A DNA stretch of 64,000 nucleotides. Source: Agarilytica rhodophyticola. GTDB lineage: Bacteria; Pseudomonadota; Gammaproteobacteria; Pseudomonadales; Cellvibrionaceae. Shown one piece after another: positions 25,383-34,435 of the stretch (its first letter is position 1; each line of letters begins with the position of its first letter). The DNA is taken from contig NZ_CP020038.1 in assembly GCF_002157225.2 (NCBI RefSeq), positions 5,796,501-5,860,500 of the forward strand, written 5' to 3'. The translations under genes and the position numbers were made by a program. The notes under the pieces are model-generated. The model saw nothing but the letters and a program-made list of their open reading frames with translations, made no database searches and was not told where the DNA came from.

Positions 25383-25538
25383 ATGACTGCTGATGATAAA
25401 ATTCTAGTCGCCGCTGGATTTATCGCACTACTTATGACATGTGGTATTGTTGGGGTTTATTTCGATGCCGACTTTTTATTATCGCAATTTGAGACATCTA
25501 AGAGTCTCATAAACTCATTTGAAAAAATATTTTATTAA
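25383..25538 (+). CDS. Small single-span membrane protein (51 residues)
   Basis: An ATG at 25383, preceded by TTGGAGAAAA (GGAGA 9 bases upstream), opens a 51-codon frame ending TAA at 25538. The product starts MTADDKILVAAGFIALLMTC, with one transmembrane helix at about residues 7-25 and a short amphipathic tail (FETSKSLINSFEKIFY). It sits just after the terminator of the GH43-like gene, so some read-through or its own promoter is needed. No family is recognised. The good ribosome site and clean helix argue that it is real, but short frames can be chance. Confidence 0.5.
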   Translation: MTADDKILVAAGFIALLMTCGIVGVYFDADFLLSQFETSKSLINSFEKIFY

Positions 25539-25784
25539 TTTACTAGATTAATTGGTACAAATTATTTGGTATAAATAACAAGCAATACAAGAAGCATCGT
25601 AAAATTTACTGCAAACTCTTACTTTTTTCATCCCGGCAGTCGATTTAGGATTCAAATACCTTTTGTGTATACCTCATAGCCTAGCTAAGGCATTTCATAA
25701 GAATGCTATGCGATAAGGTTAAACAATATGCTTCTCTTTCCTTATTGTCTTATCAATCACTGTTTTTAACGCTGTAAAGAAAAA

Positions 25785-26165
25785 CTACAAACGCTCGCTA
25801 CATTCTCCTTGATCAAATCTATACTTCATCTGGAAATTCATATTATGAGACTGTGCTACCACTGCATATTTCTCAATAGACAAAATCTCTACATCCTTTT
25901 TCCTTAAATCTTCTAACACCTCGTTGCAACTTACATCAGCGTCGTAGCTAGGTAAGCCTGAAGCTTCCATAAGCTCAGCAAATGCAGAGTCATCTATTTC
26001 CGACTCCAGGCTATCAACAGTTTCAATACTGACGTCATTATTTTGTAATGGGGCTCGGGCGACATGCGGGCTAGATTTTATATTATTAGTTACGCCACAA
26101 GCAGCCAAAGCGCTCAGAGATAATAACAAAGTGAGATGATTTATTTTTGACAAAAACTTCTTCAC
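25785..26165 (-). CDS. Small hypothetical lipoprotein
   Basis: A 126-residue protein starting at a GTG (26165), with a lipoprotein signal whose lipobox is LAACG (Cys near residue 23). The mature part is acidic, with a predicted helical stretch and two further cysteines (DVSCNEVLEDL and QGECSERL) that could form one disulfide. The C-terminal half has alternating hydrophobic residues ending in MKYRFDQGEC. No family is recognised. It lies 160 bp upstream-side of the TonB receptor's end on the same strand and is separated from it by a terminator, so it is probably a separate transcript. Confidence 0.65.
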   Translation of the reverse strand: MKKFLSKINHLTLLLSLSALAACGVTNNIKSSPHVARAPLQNNDVSIETVDSLESEIDDSAFAELMEASGLPSYDADVSCNEVLEDLRKKDVEILSIEKYAVVAQSHNMNFQMKYRFDQGECSERL

Positions 26166-26285
26166 TCAATTAACCCCCAAAGGAATGCTCACAAAAATTA
26201 TGTCAGCAAAATAACGATTATTGAATTCAAAATCAACAGTACGAAGGGTTCTATCGAACAAGCGATATAGTATTTAATTGTTGAA

Positions 26286-26314
26286 ATAGTGCCGCTTACT
26301 TTAAGCGACACTAT
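26286..26314 (-). terminator. Terminator after the TonB-dependent receptor gene
   Basis: ATAGTGCCGCTTA and TAAGCGACACTAT form a 13-bp stem with one mismatch and a 3-base loop, 12 bp past the receptor stop. On the minus strand a moderately T-rich stretch follows. Confidence 0.6.
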
Positions 26315-26325
26315 ACAAGTAGGAA

Positions 26326-28698
26326 TTAGAACTGGGCTCTAAACTGAACACCAAAATGGCGGTCTGCATCTCTTGGTACTTGATAACGGAAGCCGTCACC
26401 ACTATAGGTCGAGAAGTATTGCTCATCAGTCAGATTCTTACCAATTAAGCTAATTCTATAGGCGTCATCGTTAAATGAAAATGCTATGCTCGCATTCAAC
26501 AAACCGTAGTCAGGCAAAAACAAGAAAGGAGCAAAGTTACCTTCATTATCTGGCAGTGCACTGACCTGCTCATCGGTATATGAGTATGAAGCATTCCACA
26601 AAATATCCATGTTACTCAAAGCCATGGTGTAATCTAATGCTAATGAATATTTAGTGTCTGGAGAAAAAGGCACATCAAGGCCTGAACGATCTGTACAGGC
26701 AGCACCTGCAGGACAGAAAAACTCATCTATCTCCGCTTCAATTTCAGCTAAGCCACCAGATAAAGTCAAAGCATCTGTTACCTGCCACAAGAAATCTAAT
26801 TCAATACCTTGTGTTGATACATTACCGGCATTGGTTAAACGTGTGATAGTCACACCGGTAGAGTTGTCAAAGTTATTCGCCTGAAAGCCTTCTATTTCTG
26901 TTTTAAAAATTGCAGCATTAAACAAGAAATTAGGCGACGCATACTTATATCCAAACTCATAAGCATCAGAAGTTTCTTCACCTATAGGCAAAGTATCATT
27001 CTGCGCCATATTGAAAAATACGTTAAATCCGGGCCCTTTATAACCTTGCGACCATGTGGTGTATAAAGTACCAAATTCTTCAAAGCTATATTGCAAACCA
27101 AACTTTCCTGATAAATCAGTCTCATCGGTTTTACCATTGAAGTTAGTATTCTCACTGGCAGGTCTTACTCCAACACCACGCCTACCAAAACTATCATTAT
27201 TAAGTCTGTTATGATCGAAGGTAACTTCGTCATCGGTATAGCGAAAACCAAAGAGTAATCTGAAGCTATCGGTAATATGGTACTTACCATCACCAAACAA
27301 TGCCCAGTTATTAAACTCTGTCCTCATTCTTGCTGTTGCGCTAACAATATCGTTGGCGTTACAGCTTATGTTCTCGTCGCTAATAAAATCGGCAATTTGT
27401 TGATCTGTTGGGTTACTGATACCCCTATCATTTTCTAAGAAAAATCCTATCTCGCTCGCTAATTGTCCGTTGTTGTTTTGGCAACTTGCATCTCGCGTAA
27501 AACTGCGCTCTGAATCTAAATCCCAGAAAAAACCACCTACTTGCCATTCAAGTGCGTTGCCGGTAGGAGAGGCCAAACGAACTTCTTGAGAAAATTGCCG
27601 CCAAGTTTGTGGGCCAATATCGTGCAGTTGAAAAGGCACACCAAAGACAGGCTCGTTTGAATCCCCTGCAATAGAGGTAAAATCACCTTCCCTAAACTCA
27701 GTGTTATCCCACTCTCGATATGCAGTAATTGAGGTAAAGCCATATTCTCCTAGGTTGGTATCAAGTTGCACTGAAAATGCAGTGTTTTCATCTACTGTGC
27801 GGGACTCGAAATCATGATCAACTCGACGTTGGTTTAGATCTAAATCTGCTACACCATTAACAATTCCTTGGCTATTAGGCGCAGCTTCAGAATTAGGGTT
27901 GCGCCCACTTGGGAGGGCTTCAATATCGGCACAGCAGTCGTCATCAGCTTCAGTGTTTTCAAAAATAAACAACATATTAGTATCATCATTAACCGCAACA
28001 TCTAACATCGCGCGAATTCCCTGACGGTCATAGCCATTAACTTGCTGATTATTAAATACGTTAAATATATTGCCATCATATGCGGACTTTACAGCCACTA
28101 TGCTGCCGTTGGCATTATCGCTTATCTGCCCTTCAATCTTACCTTTAAGACGGTATTCATGGCCTTGTAATAAAGTCGCTTCCAGTAATCCTCCAGTTTC
28201 ATCTGACGGACGTTTAGTGGTGATATTGACCACACCCGCGGATGCATTTTTACCAAATAATGTACCTTGTGGGCCGCGCAATACTTCGATGCGTTCCAAA
28301 TCATACAAGTCTGTAAATGCTTGACCAGAACGGGCGAGTACAACGCCATCAACCACCGTAGAAACGCTTGGCTCAGCAGCCACACTAAAAGATATCGTAC
28401 CAATGCCACGCACGGTAATTGCTGAGTTACGTGATGTGGTTCCTTTGCGGAAGCTTACCGACGGTACAAGGCTTTGCAAACCTTCGAAATTACCGGCAAA
28501 AGCAGAGTCAATTTTATCACTACCCAAAACAGAAACAGCCACAGGAACTTCAGATAATTTTTCTTCTCGCTTCTGGGCAGTAACGACTAGCTCTTCAAGG
28601 TTTCGGCTGTCGGTAGCAGCGGAATCTTGAGCCATCACTGAGTGTTGAAATGTTATGGAGGCAATTGCAATTGCCAGCTTAGTCTTGTGTTTTCCCAT
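26326..28698 (-). CDS. TonB-dependent outer-membrane receptor
   Basis: A 790-residue receptor. A signal peptide (cut after VMA near residue 23) is followed by a TonB box-like EELVVTAQKRE, then the plug domain with ITVRGIG, VDGVVLARSG, LERIEVLRGPQGTLFGKN and AGVVNITTKRP. The 22-strand barrel follows, with typical TWSQGYKGPGFN and a final YFSTYSGDGFRYQ, ending RAQF with the C-terminal Phe used for outer-membrane insertion. A 39-bp near-palindrome containing the regulon operator lies about 300 bp upstream, so it is probably the outer-membrane import step of the neighbouring xyloside regulon rather than an iron receptor. Direct ligand evidence is absent. Confidence 0.92.
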   Translation of the reverse strand: MGKHKTKLAIAIASITFQHSVMAQDSAATDSRNLEELVVTAQKREEKLSEVPVAVSVLGSDKIDSAFAGNFEGLQSLVPSVSFRKGTTSRNSAITVRGIGTISFSVAAEPSVSTVVDGVVLARSGQAFTDLYDLERIEVLRGPQGTLFGKNASAGVVNITTKRPSDETGGLLEATLLQGHEYRLKGKIEGQISDNANGSIVAVKSAYDGNIFNVFNNQQVNGYDRQGIRAMLDVAVNDDTNMLFIFENTEADDDCCADIEALPSGRNPNSEAAPNSQGIVNGVADLDLNQRRVDHDFESRTVDENTAFSVQLDTNLGEYGFTSITAYREWDNTEFREGDFTSIAGDSNEPVFGVPFQLHDIGPQTWRQFSQEVRLASPTGNALEWQVGGFFWDLDSERSFTRDASCQNNNGQLASEIGFFLENDRGISNPTDQQIADFISDENISCNANDIVSATARMRTEFNNWALFGDGKYHITDSFRLLFGFRYTDDEVTFDHNRLNNDSFGRRGVGVRPASENTNFNGKTDETDLSGKFGLQYSFEEFGTLYTTWSQGYKGPGFNVFFNMAQNDTLPIGEETSDAYEFGYKYASPNFLFNAAIFKTEIEGFQANNFDNSTGVTITRLTNAGNVSTQGIELDFLWQVTDALTLSGGLAEIEAEIDEFFCPAGAACTDRSGLDVPFSPDTKYSLALDYTMALSNMDILWNASYSYTDEQVSALPDNEGNFAPFLFLPDYGLLNASIAFSFNDDAYRISLIGKNLTDEQYFSTYSGDGFRYQVPRDADRHFGVQFRAQF

Positions 28699-29082
28699 CG
28701 GTCTTCTCCGAATTTTTAATTACATTATGGGCAGCTCTGCTAATTGGTTTTGACCTCTGCGCGAGTCTAATTAACTGAGATGGCCCTTATTATTGTTATG
28801 CAATTTTTCTGTATATAGCCATAAATTTTCTTTTGAGCAAGAAAATCCAACTATTTTTATCAAAAGGTTCTATCAAACGACTACCCAAACAAAAGGCTAC
28901 CCAAAAGCTTAGCGACAAACCTTTTTATCCAGTAAAAATGACGTATTAAAAATTTGGTTAATTTTTATTGTATTTACCTTAACCATTAATGGAGCACAGT
29001 ACAACTAATATCTTATATAAGACTAATAATTGTACTTTCAGCCCAATTACTACAATGAACCTATGTATATACTAAAAGCCCT
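28699..29082. other. 384-bp intergenic region upstream of the TonB receptor
   Basis: No gene is supported. It holds the regulon operator in a larger palindrome (28998-29036) and a long 5' stretch of about 300 bp before the receptor start. No further structure was identified. Confidence 0.5.
28998..29036. promoter_or_regulatory. Extended near-palindrome containing the TCTTATATAAGA operator
   Basis: The core TCTTATATAAGA (29011-29022) is a perfect palindrome. It lies within a 39-bp imperfect palindrome bounded by AGTACAA and TTGTACT. The core recurs at 33093 and 34389. It sits between the symporter's end and the receptor start and would control the receptor gene. Confidence 0.7.
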
Positions 29083-30813
29083 TTAGCTTTTACCAATCCT
29101 CTCGATACCACGACTGTAGTGCTGGTGCCAATGTCTTAGTGCCAATACGCACAAAATGGCGTTGATCAGCAAAACTCCGCCAACACTCGGCCAGAACATT
29201 GTACTTAAGCCATTTACAACGCCAATGGTAGAAAAGCTTATATACAATATAACAATCAATGATAGTAGGGTAATCGCAGTAGGTAGTGCGTATTTCCACG
29301 GCACTAAGCTAACAGTATCTTTACGCTCATATTGCCACTTTTTGAGCATCGGCTTTTGCCAACCAATCAATAACATAATGCCTACTTCGGCGAAAAACAA
29401 CAGCGCATAAATATGAATAAAGTTAAGCTCTACATCGAATACAAACTTTAATAGAGCATAAGCAAAAACATGGAAAATAATAACAACTTTCGCTGCTAAT
29501 GCAGGCACATGAGAAGTAAACAGTCCTACCAAGACTATGGCAATAATAGGAATATTATAAAAACCGGTGAAAATACGTATGATTTGCCATAAACCTTCAG
29601 GGGCAAACATTAATAACGGCGCAACAATGAAGGAAAAGAGGGCAATCACTACACTAGCAATCTTCGCCACTTTAATCAGCTGTTTATCGCTGACATTATT
29701 TTTCTTAAAAGGTGAATAGACATCCAAACAAAATAAGGTAGCTGCACTGTTAAGTAACGAGTTAAAAGAGCTAAATACTGCACCTAATAAGACTGCCAAG
29801 AAAAAGCCAGACAAGTAAAGGGGCAACACATCTTTAACAAGTCTTGGATAAGCCAAATCAATACTCTGCATGGCTTCACCTTCATACAAATGAAAAGCAA
29901 TGACACCGGGAATCATCATCAAAAAAGGCACTAGTAATTTAAAGTAGCCTGAAAATAATACTCCCTTTTGGCCTTCAGCGAGATTTTTAGCGCCCAAAGT
30001 ACGTTGTATAACATACTGATTTGTTCCCCAATAAAACAAGTTCGCAAAAATCATCCCCGTAAAGATGGTGCCAAATGGCACAGGATCTTGTGGTGAACCT
30101 ATGGCATTAAGTTTTTCGGTATGATTATTTAATACTGTGTCTATACCCTGCATAACACTGCCGTCACCTAGTGCTGCGAAGCCTAGAATAGGCACTAAAA
30201 CTCCAATAATTAACAGCCCGACGCCATTGATCGTATCGGATACGGCCACTGCTTTTAAACCACCAAAAATGGCATAAATAGATCCTATGGTGCCAACCAT
30301 AATAATCGTGATAACCAAGCCCAATTCATAACTGACGCCAAGCAATACAGGAACATCAAATAATCGTAGTACTGCGACAGAACCTGCATATAACACGGAA
30401 GGGATAGTGATGAGTCCGTAACCAATCATAAATAAAACCACTGTCATACGACGCACGGAATCATCAAATCGGACTTTTAAAAACTCAGGCAAAGTAGAAA
30501 AAGCACCACTCAAATAACGCGGCAGAAATATCAAGGCCATAATGATAGTGGCAACACCTGCCGTCACTTCCCAAGCCATAGAACTCATGTTATAGCCAAA
30601 AGCAGAACCATTTAAGCCTATTAGTTGCTCGGCAGATAAATTGGTCAGTAGCATCGAACCGGCTATAAAAACACCCGTTAAGCCTCGACCTGCCAAAAAA
30701 TACCCGTCTTTTGAGTCTACAACGCCCTTGGTTTTTTGATAAGAAATCCAAGCCACCAATCCCATAAAGAAGATGCAAGAAAAAATTGTGGTAAGTACGT
30801 CTACTAATGCCAT
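29083..30813 (-). CDS. Sodium/solute symporter (SSS family), probable sugar importer
   Basis: A 576-residue polytopic protein with about 14 hydrophobic helices. SSS-family signatures: DGYFLAGRGLTG in the first loop, LLTNLSAEQLIGLNG in TM2, LPRYLSGAFSTLPEFLKVRF, and GGLKAVAVSDTINGVGLL in the middle. These match the SGLT-like sugar branch. It imports its substrate with Na+. The gene lies 140 bp downstream of the GH31 gene on the same strand and is probably co-transcribed with it, which suggests uptake of an oligosaccharide that the cytoplasmic GH31 enzyme then cleaves. No operator copy lies immediately upstream, consistent with operon transcription. Confidence 0.92.
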   Translation of the reverse strand: MALVDVLTTIFSCIFFMGLVAWISYQKTKGVVDSKDGYFLAGRGLTGVFIAGSMLLTNLSAEQLIGLNGSAFGYNMSSMAWEVTAGVATIIMALIFLPRYLSGAFSTLPEFLKVRFDDSVRRMTVVLFMIGYGLITIPSVLYAGSVAVLRLFDVPVLLGVSYELGLVITIIMVGTIGSIYAIFGGLKAVAVSDTINGVGLLIIGVLVPILGFAALGDGSVMQGIDTVLNNHTEKLNAIGSPQDPVPFGTIFTGMIFANLFYWGTNQYVIQRTLGAKNLAEGQKGVLFSGYFKLLVPFLMMIPGVIAFHLYEGEAMQSIDLAYPRLVKDVLPLYLSGFFLAVLLGAVFSSFNSLLNSAATLFCLDVYSPFKKNNVSDKQLIKVAKIASVVIALFSFIVAPLLMFAPEGLWQIIRIFTGFYNIPIIAIVLVGLFTSHVPALAAKVVIIFHVFAYALLKFVFDVELNFIHIYALLFFAEVGIMLLIGWQKPMLKKWQYERKDTVSLVPWKYALPTAITLLSLIVILYISFSTIGVVNGLSTMFWPSVGGVLLINAILCVLALRHWHQHYSRGIERIGKS

Positions 30814-30953
30814 GGTTTTGAATATCTTTTATTATTTTTATTGTTTTCTGACATAGGTGAAGTGCTAGTTAGCCCATGCCAGAATTTTAGTCAATGCGTT
30901 TTTGCTAATGCCTAATGGCCATTAGTTGGTTAGTACCGGTTCAAAAGCATTGG

Positions 30954-33023
30954 CTACGCCGACCAATACTCTACTACATCCAAACTATTGTGCTCGAGGT
31001 GTTCAATACCAGGTGCTGCCAGCGGAATTTGAGTGCCGCGCTTAACAAAGACTGCGATCTCATCCAACTTTAAATTTAAGCGATGAACACGACCGCCGTT
31101 AAACTCACGACCATCTTGCAGCATCACCCAATCACCCTCGGGTAAATACACCTGAACATCGCCGCCAGGTTTAAAACAAGGGGCCACCAACAAGTCGTCA
31201 CCAAACATAAATTGGCTTTCAAACGCCCAAGAGGCTGGATCTTCAGGGCATGCAAGAACCATTGCTCTTTGCACGGGAAGCCCACTCTTGCTTGCTTCGA
31301 TAACAACCTTTTTAATATAGGGCAACAGACGATAACGCAGTTGAAGCGCTTTAGTGGCAGCCTTCGCAGCTTCTTCACCGTAACTCCATGGCTCTCGTTG
31401 GCCAATACCATGCAATCGGTAGTGTGCAGAAAAAATGGCCGCCTGAGACCAGCGAACAAATAATTCGGCATCACGTGTATCTTTGTAAAAGCCTCCCACA
31501 TCCGTCGCATAATAAGGCCCACCAGATAGCCCCCACGACAGACCGCCGCGAATATTTGCAGCAAAGCCGCCCCAATCTGCTTGCGGATCCCCTCCCCATT
31601 GTGAAGGGTATCGCTGCGATCCAGTCCAGGCAGATCGGCTAAACAAAAAAGCTCCCGTTTGACTGTACATTTGAGCGGCTTCATAAACACATCGGTTATA
31701 CAACAGTGAATATACATTGTGCAGAGCAATACCTGATTCACCGTTGTGGGCCAGCATATTGTTATCTTCAACCTGCTCACCAAAATCAGCCTTGATCATA
31801 TCAATACCAAGATCAAACAAAGGCTTATGGCTGTCACGCCAAAAGGTGTAAGCATCAGGATGGGTAAAATCTACAATACCAGATTCGGGCAATGGAGTAA
31901 GAGTCTCACCAAAGGCACTCATGTCCCACTGGTAACGATACGCTTCTTGAGTGCGGCTATCTTTTAATAACCAGCCTTTATCAGCCATTTCTTTAAATAA
32001 AGGGTTTTGCACTGATACAAGAGGATACTCCCAAACACATACTTTAAAGCCCATTGATTTAAGCTCTTTTACTAGAGCTGCCGGGTCTTGGTAACGTTTT
32101 GGATCCCATTCAAAAGCGAAACGCGTATCTGTATCTTGCCAAGCACGGCCATCTAGAGTGATCACATCACATGGCATCTTGTTGTCACGCACAGTGCGAG
32201 CAGTGCTCAACACCTCCGCCACATCTTTGTAATAAGCCTTAGATAAAATAACACCTAAGCTCCAATCAGGTGGCACAGGAGCACGACCTGTTAGCTGAGT
32301 ATATGTGTCGATGAGTTCCGCTCCCGATTTTTCGGCAAATAAAAATACATCGAGCGTTTCATCTTCCACTAATATGCCATAGGCTCTCTGAGACCAAGGC
32401 GCATAACCAACCCCATGTGTTACAGGTGCGGGAGTATGTACAAACACGCCCCAGCCATCTGGGCTCCATGCAAAGGGAGTGTTTTTATAAGATATTTCTG
32501 CATTTACACCCAATGCATCACTGTTAAAAGAGCGTATCAGTTGTCCACGCTTGTTCAACTTGCCCCATTTTTCACCCAAGCCATAAACCGCTTCATCATT
32601 ATCAAGATCGAGGGCGACAAACCAGCCTTCATCTACTTTCGCAAGTGGGGGAAGGCGATACTCTCTGACAAAATGTCCATCTCTTGTGCTACTTTGTACC
32701 AATTCACCACTTTTATATAAGCGGAAGTGAAAGGGGGAAATATTTACCAGCAGTTCGAATTGCTCGCTGGTAATACGTATTTCCTCATCATCTTGAGCTA
32801 AGGCAATATGTTCACGTTGAGGTAGCGAGTATAATATTTGGTAATCATCGCGACGCTCTTTTCCCATAAGAATACGCACGCCACAATCGAAAAAAGTGAT
32901 ATGCATCTCGCCTTCACTAGTTCCGATCACTACTTGATTATCACTGAGCAAACGGGCTATTCCAGTCACTTCTATAGGCGGGATATTGTTCCAAGAAGGA
33001 ACAGGTAACGAAAACTCAGACAT
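30954..33023 (-). CDS. Cytoplasmic GH31 alpha-glycosidase (alpha-xylosidase-like)
   Basis: A 689-residue GH31 enzyme without a signal peptide. The N-terminal beta-sandwich includes YGLGEKWGKLNKRGQ. The (beta/alpha)8 domain holds IDMIKADFGEQ with D413 as the nucleophile and SRSAWTGSQRYPSQWGGD with D479 as acid/base. The GLSWGLSGGPYYATDVGGF block follows, then a distal beta domain. KADFGE and WGGD are typical of the YicI-type alpha-xylosidase subgroup rather than of alpha-glucosidases. It retains configuration and would release alpha-linked xylose, for example from xyloglucan-type units. A GAGG ribosome site lies 4 bases before the ATG. The operator at 33093 is 70 bp upstream. Confidence 0.88.
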   Translation of the reverse strand: MSEFSLPVPSWNNIPPIEVTGIARLLSDNQVVIGTSEGEMHITFFDCGVRILMGKERRDDYQILYSLPQREHIALAQDDEEIRITSEQFELLVNISPFHFRLYKSGELVQSSTRDGHFVREYRLPPLAKVDEGWFVALDLDNDEAVYGLGEKWGKLNKRGQLIRSFNSDALGVNAEISYKNTPFAWSPDGWGVFVHTPAPVTHGVGYAPWSQRAYGILVEDETLDVFLFAEKSGAELIDTYTQLTGRAPVPPDWSLGVILSKAYYKDVAEVLSTARTVRDNKMPCDVITLDGRAWQDTDTRFAFEWDPKRYQDPAALVKELKSMGFKVCVWEYPLVSVQNPLFKEMADKGWLLKDSRTQEAYRYQWDMSAFGETLTPLPESGIVDFTHPDAYTFWRDSHKPLFDLGIDMIKADFGEQVEDNNMLAHNGESGIALHNVYSLLYNRCVYEAAQMYSQTGAFLFSRSAWTGSQRYPSQWGGDPQADWGGFAANIRGGLSWGLSGGPYYATDVGGFYKDTRDAELFVRWSQAAIFSAHYRLHGIGQREPWSYGEEAAKAATKALQLRYRLLPYIKKVVIEASKSGLPVQRAMVLACPEDPASWAFESQFMFGDDLLVAPCFKPGGDVQVYLPEGDWVMLQDGREFNGGRVHRLNLKLDEIAVFVKRGTQIPLAAPGIEHLEHNSLDVVEYWSA

Positions 33024-33536
33024 CTAGCCTCACCAAACTCACGAATTGAAACATCAAGCGGCCCGAAAACCTTTTAAGTTAAAATACTTATGTCTTATAT
33101 AAGTTAGAAGGCAAAGTATTGTATTAGATATCTAATGTCAATATATCCCCTATAAACGGGGGGATAAGGCACTTAAACCTATTTATCCATAACTTTAGAA
33201 AAATATTTGAAAATCTCGTGGCTCTGACCATCCATACCGCCTCACAATGGCACCGTTTATTAGGCTGCAACGATTCAAACGATATATCTAAGACCGCACC
33301 TGTTGATAGCCAATCAGCCCAGATATATTACATCTAAAAATATAAGAAAATAGGCCCCATGGGGAGCAGATCAATTATTGTGCCTTGTATGATAACGGTA
33401 ATATCAATTCAGAGCTTATGCCATAAAACCTGCACAGCAATAAGCCGAAGGAGTATGATATAGCGATAGTTGGCTAATACCTGTCAGATAGGATCTGATT
33501 AAATAATAAGCTTTATATAATAAGACGGTAAATTAT
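33024..33536. other. 513-bp divergent region between the GH31 and GntR genes
   Basis: No gene is supported. An operator core lies at 33093-33103 on the GH31 side. A degenerate relative, CTTTATATAATAAGAC (33511-33526), lies 10 bp before the GntR start and could serve autoregulation. The remainder shows no structure I can interpret. Confidence 0.5.
33093..33103. promoter_or_regulatory. Regulon operator upstream of the GH31 gene
   Basis: TCTTATATAAG, with a preceding TG, matches 11 of 12 bases of the palindrome found at 29011 and 34389. It is 70 bp upstream of the GH31 start on the minus strand. Confidence 0.65.
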
Positions 33537-34289
33537 ATGACGCCAAAGCAATTTGATAATAAATTAAGCGGCTCTTCATTCAAACTACAACCGCTTTACA
33601 AACAAGTCGAAGAACATGTCATCCAACTTATTGTGGAGCAGCACTGGAAGCCTGGCGAAATGTTACCCAGTGAATTCGAGCTGGCAAGCCAATATAACGT
33701 TAGCCAAGGAACCGTAAGAAAAGCCTTAAATTCCTTAACTGACTCCAAAATTTTAACCCGTAGGCAAGGTGTCGGAACCTTTGTTTCTGAGCATACAGGC
33801 CATCAAGCACTCTACCGCTTTTTCCCCTTGGTCGCAGATGGTGAAAAGCCCGAACTCCCTAAAGCCGAAGTGATGCAACTGCGCTTACTAAAATCTGTCA
33901 GCACAGAAATACTTAATAGCCTGGGATTAAAGGCAAAAGAAAAAGTCATTTTTTTATCCCGTAGACGCATACTAAATGGCGAGTACTGCTTACTTGAAGA
34001 TATTCACCTACCTTATAAGTATTTTAAAGAGTTGTTGGATGAAGAAGAAATCCCACACACTTTGTATCACTTTTATCAAACTCGCTTTAATTTAACAGTC
34101 CATAAAACTGTAGACAAAATAAAAGCGGTACTTGCACGAGCTAGCGATGCCAAGGCCTTGGAGATAGATAGAGGAGAGCCCTTACTGAAGTTTACCCGGG
34201 TCACTTATTCTCTCGATGGCAAGATAATCGAATATCGCGTCAACAGATGCCGCTCAGACCGCTTTCACTATTTGGTAGACCTTGAGTAA
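33537..34289 (+). CDS. GntR-family transcriptional regulator, HutC type with UTRA domain
   Basis: A 250-residue regulator. Residues ~17-85 are the winged helix: MLPSEFELASQYNVSQGTVR then KALNSLTDSKILTRRQGVGTFV, the GntR signature. Residues ~100-245 form a UTRA effector-binding domain (IFLSRRRILNGEYCLLEDIH, GEPLLKFTRVTYSLDGK, ending in RSDRFHY). UTRA-type repressors usually respond to a sugar phosphate or small metabolite. It is divergent from the GH31-symporter genes and upstream of the reductase-dioxygenase genes, and three matching palindromes lie in front of the flanking units. It is therefore the likely regulator of all of them. Repression relieved by an inducer is the usual mode but is not shown. 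Confidence 0.9.
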   Translation: MTPKQFDNKLSGSSFKLQPLYKQVEEHVIQLIVEQHWKPGEMLPSEFELASQYNVSQGTVRKALNSLTDSKILTRRQGVGTFVSEHTGHQALYRFFPLVADGEKPELPKAEVMQLRLLKSVSTEILNSLGLKAKEKVIFLSRRRILNGEYCLLEDIHLPYKYFKELLDEEEIPHTLYHFYQTRFNLTVHKTVDKIKAVLARASDAKALEIDRGEPLLKFTRVTYSLDGKIIEYRVNRCRSDRFHYLVDLE

Positions 34290-34387
34290 GAGTGGTCTGC
34301 ACTGCCTTTTAGGGCCTATCAATAGGTATCTATTAGCCTAAATATAATTTAAACGATTGACAATTGTACAACTAGATTTTAACGTAG

Positions 34388-34401
34388 GTCTTATATAAGA
34401 C
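34388..34401. promoter_or_regulatory. Regulon operator upstream of the aldo-keto reductase gene
   Basis: GTCTTATATAAGAC is a perfect 14-bp palindrome 34 bp upstream of the ATG at 34436 and is the best copy of the three. It probably overlaps or adjoins the promoter. Confidence 0.7.
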
Positions 34402-34435
34402 ATAAGAATATACTGATATTTACATTAAGTGAGAA

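Noticed and set aside
26326-28698. Iron-siderophore receptor assignment for the TonB receptor
   Set aside because: No Fur-like box or siderophore gene is near; operator sharing with sugar genes favours a glycan ligand.
31124-31783. 219-residue frame in a second minus-strand phase
   Set aside because: Runs inside the GH31 gene whose catalytic motifs occupy the main phase.
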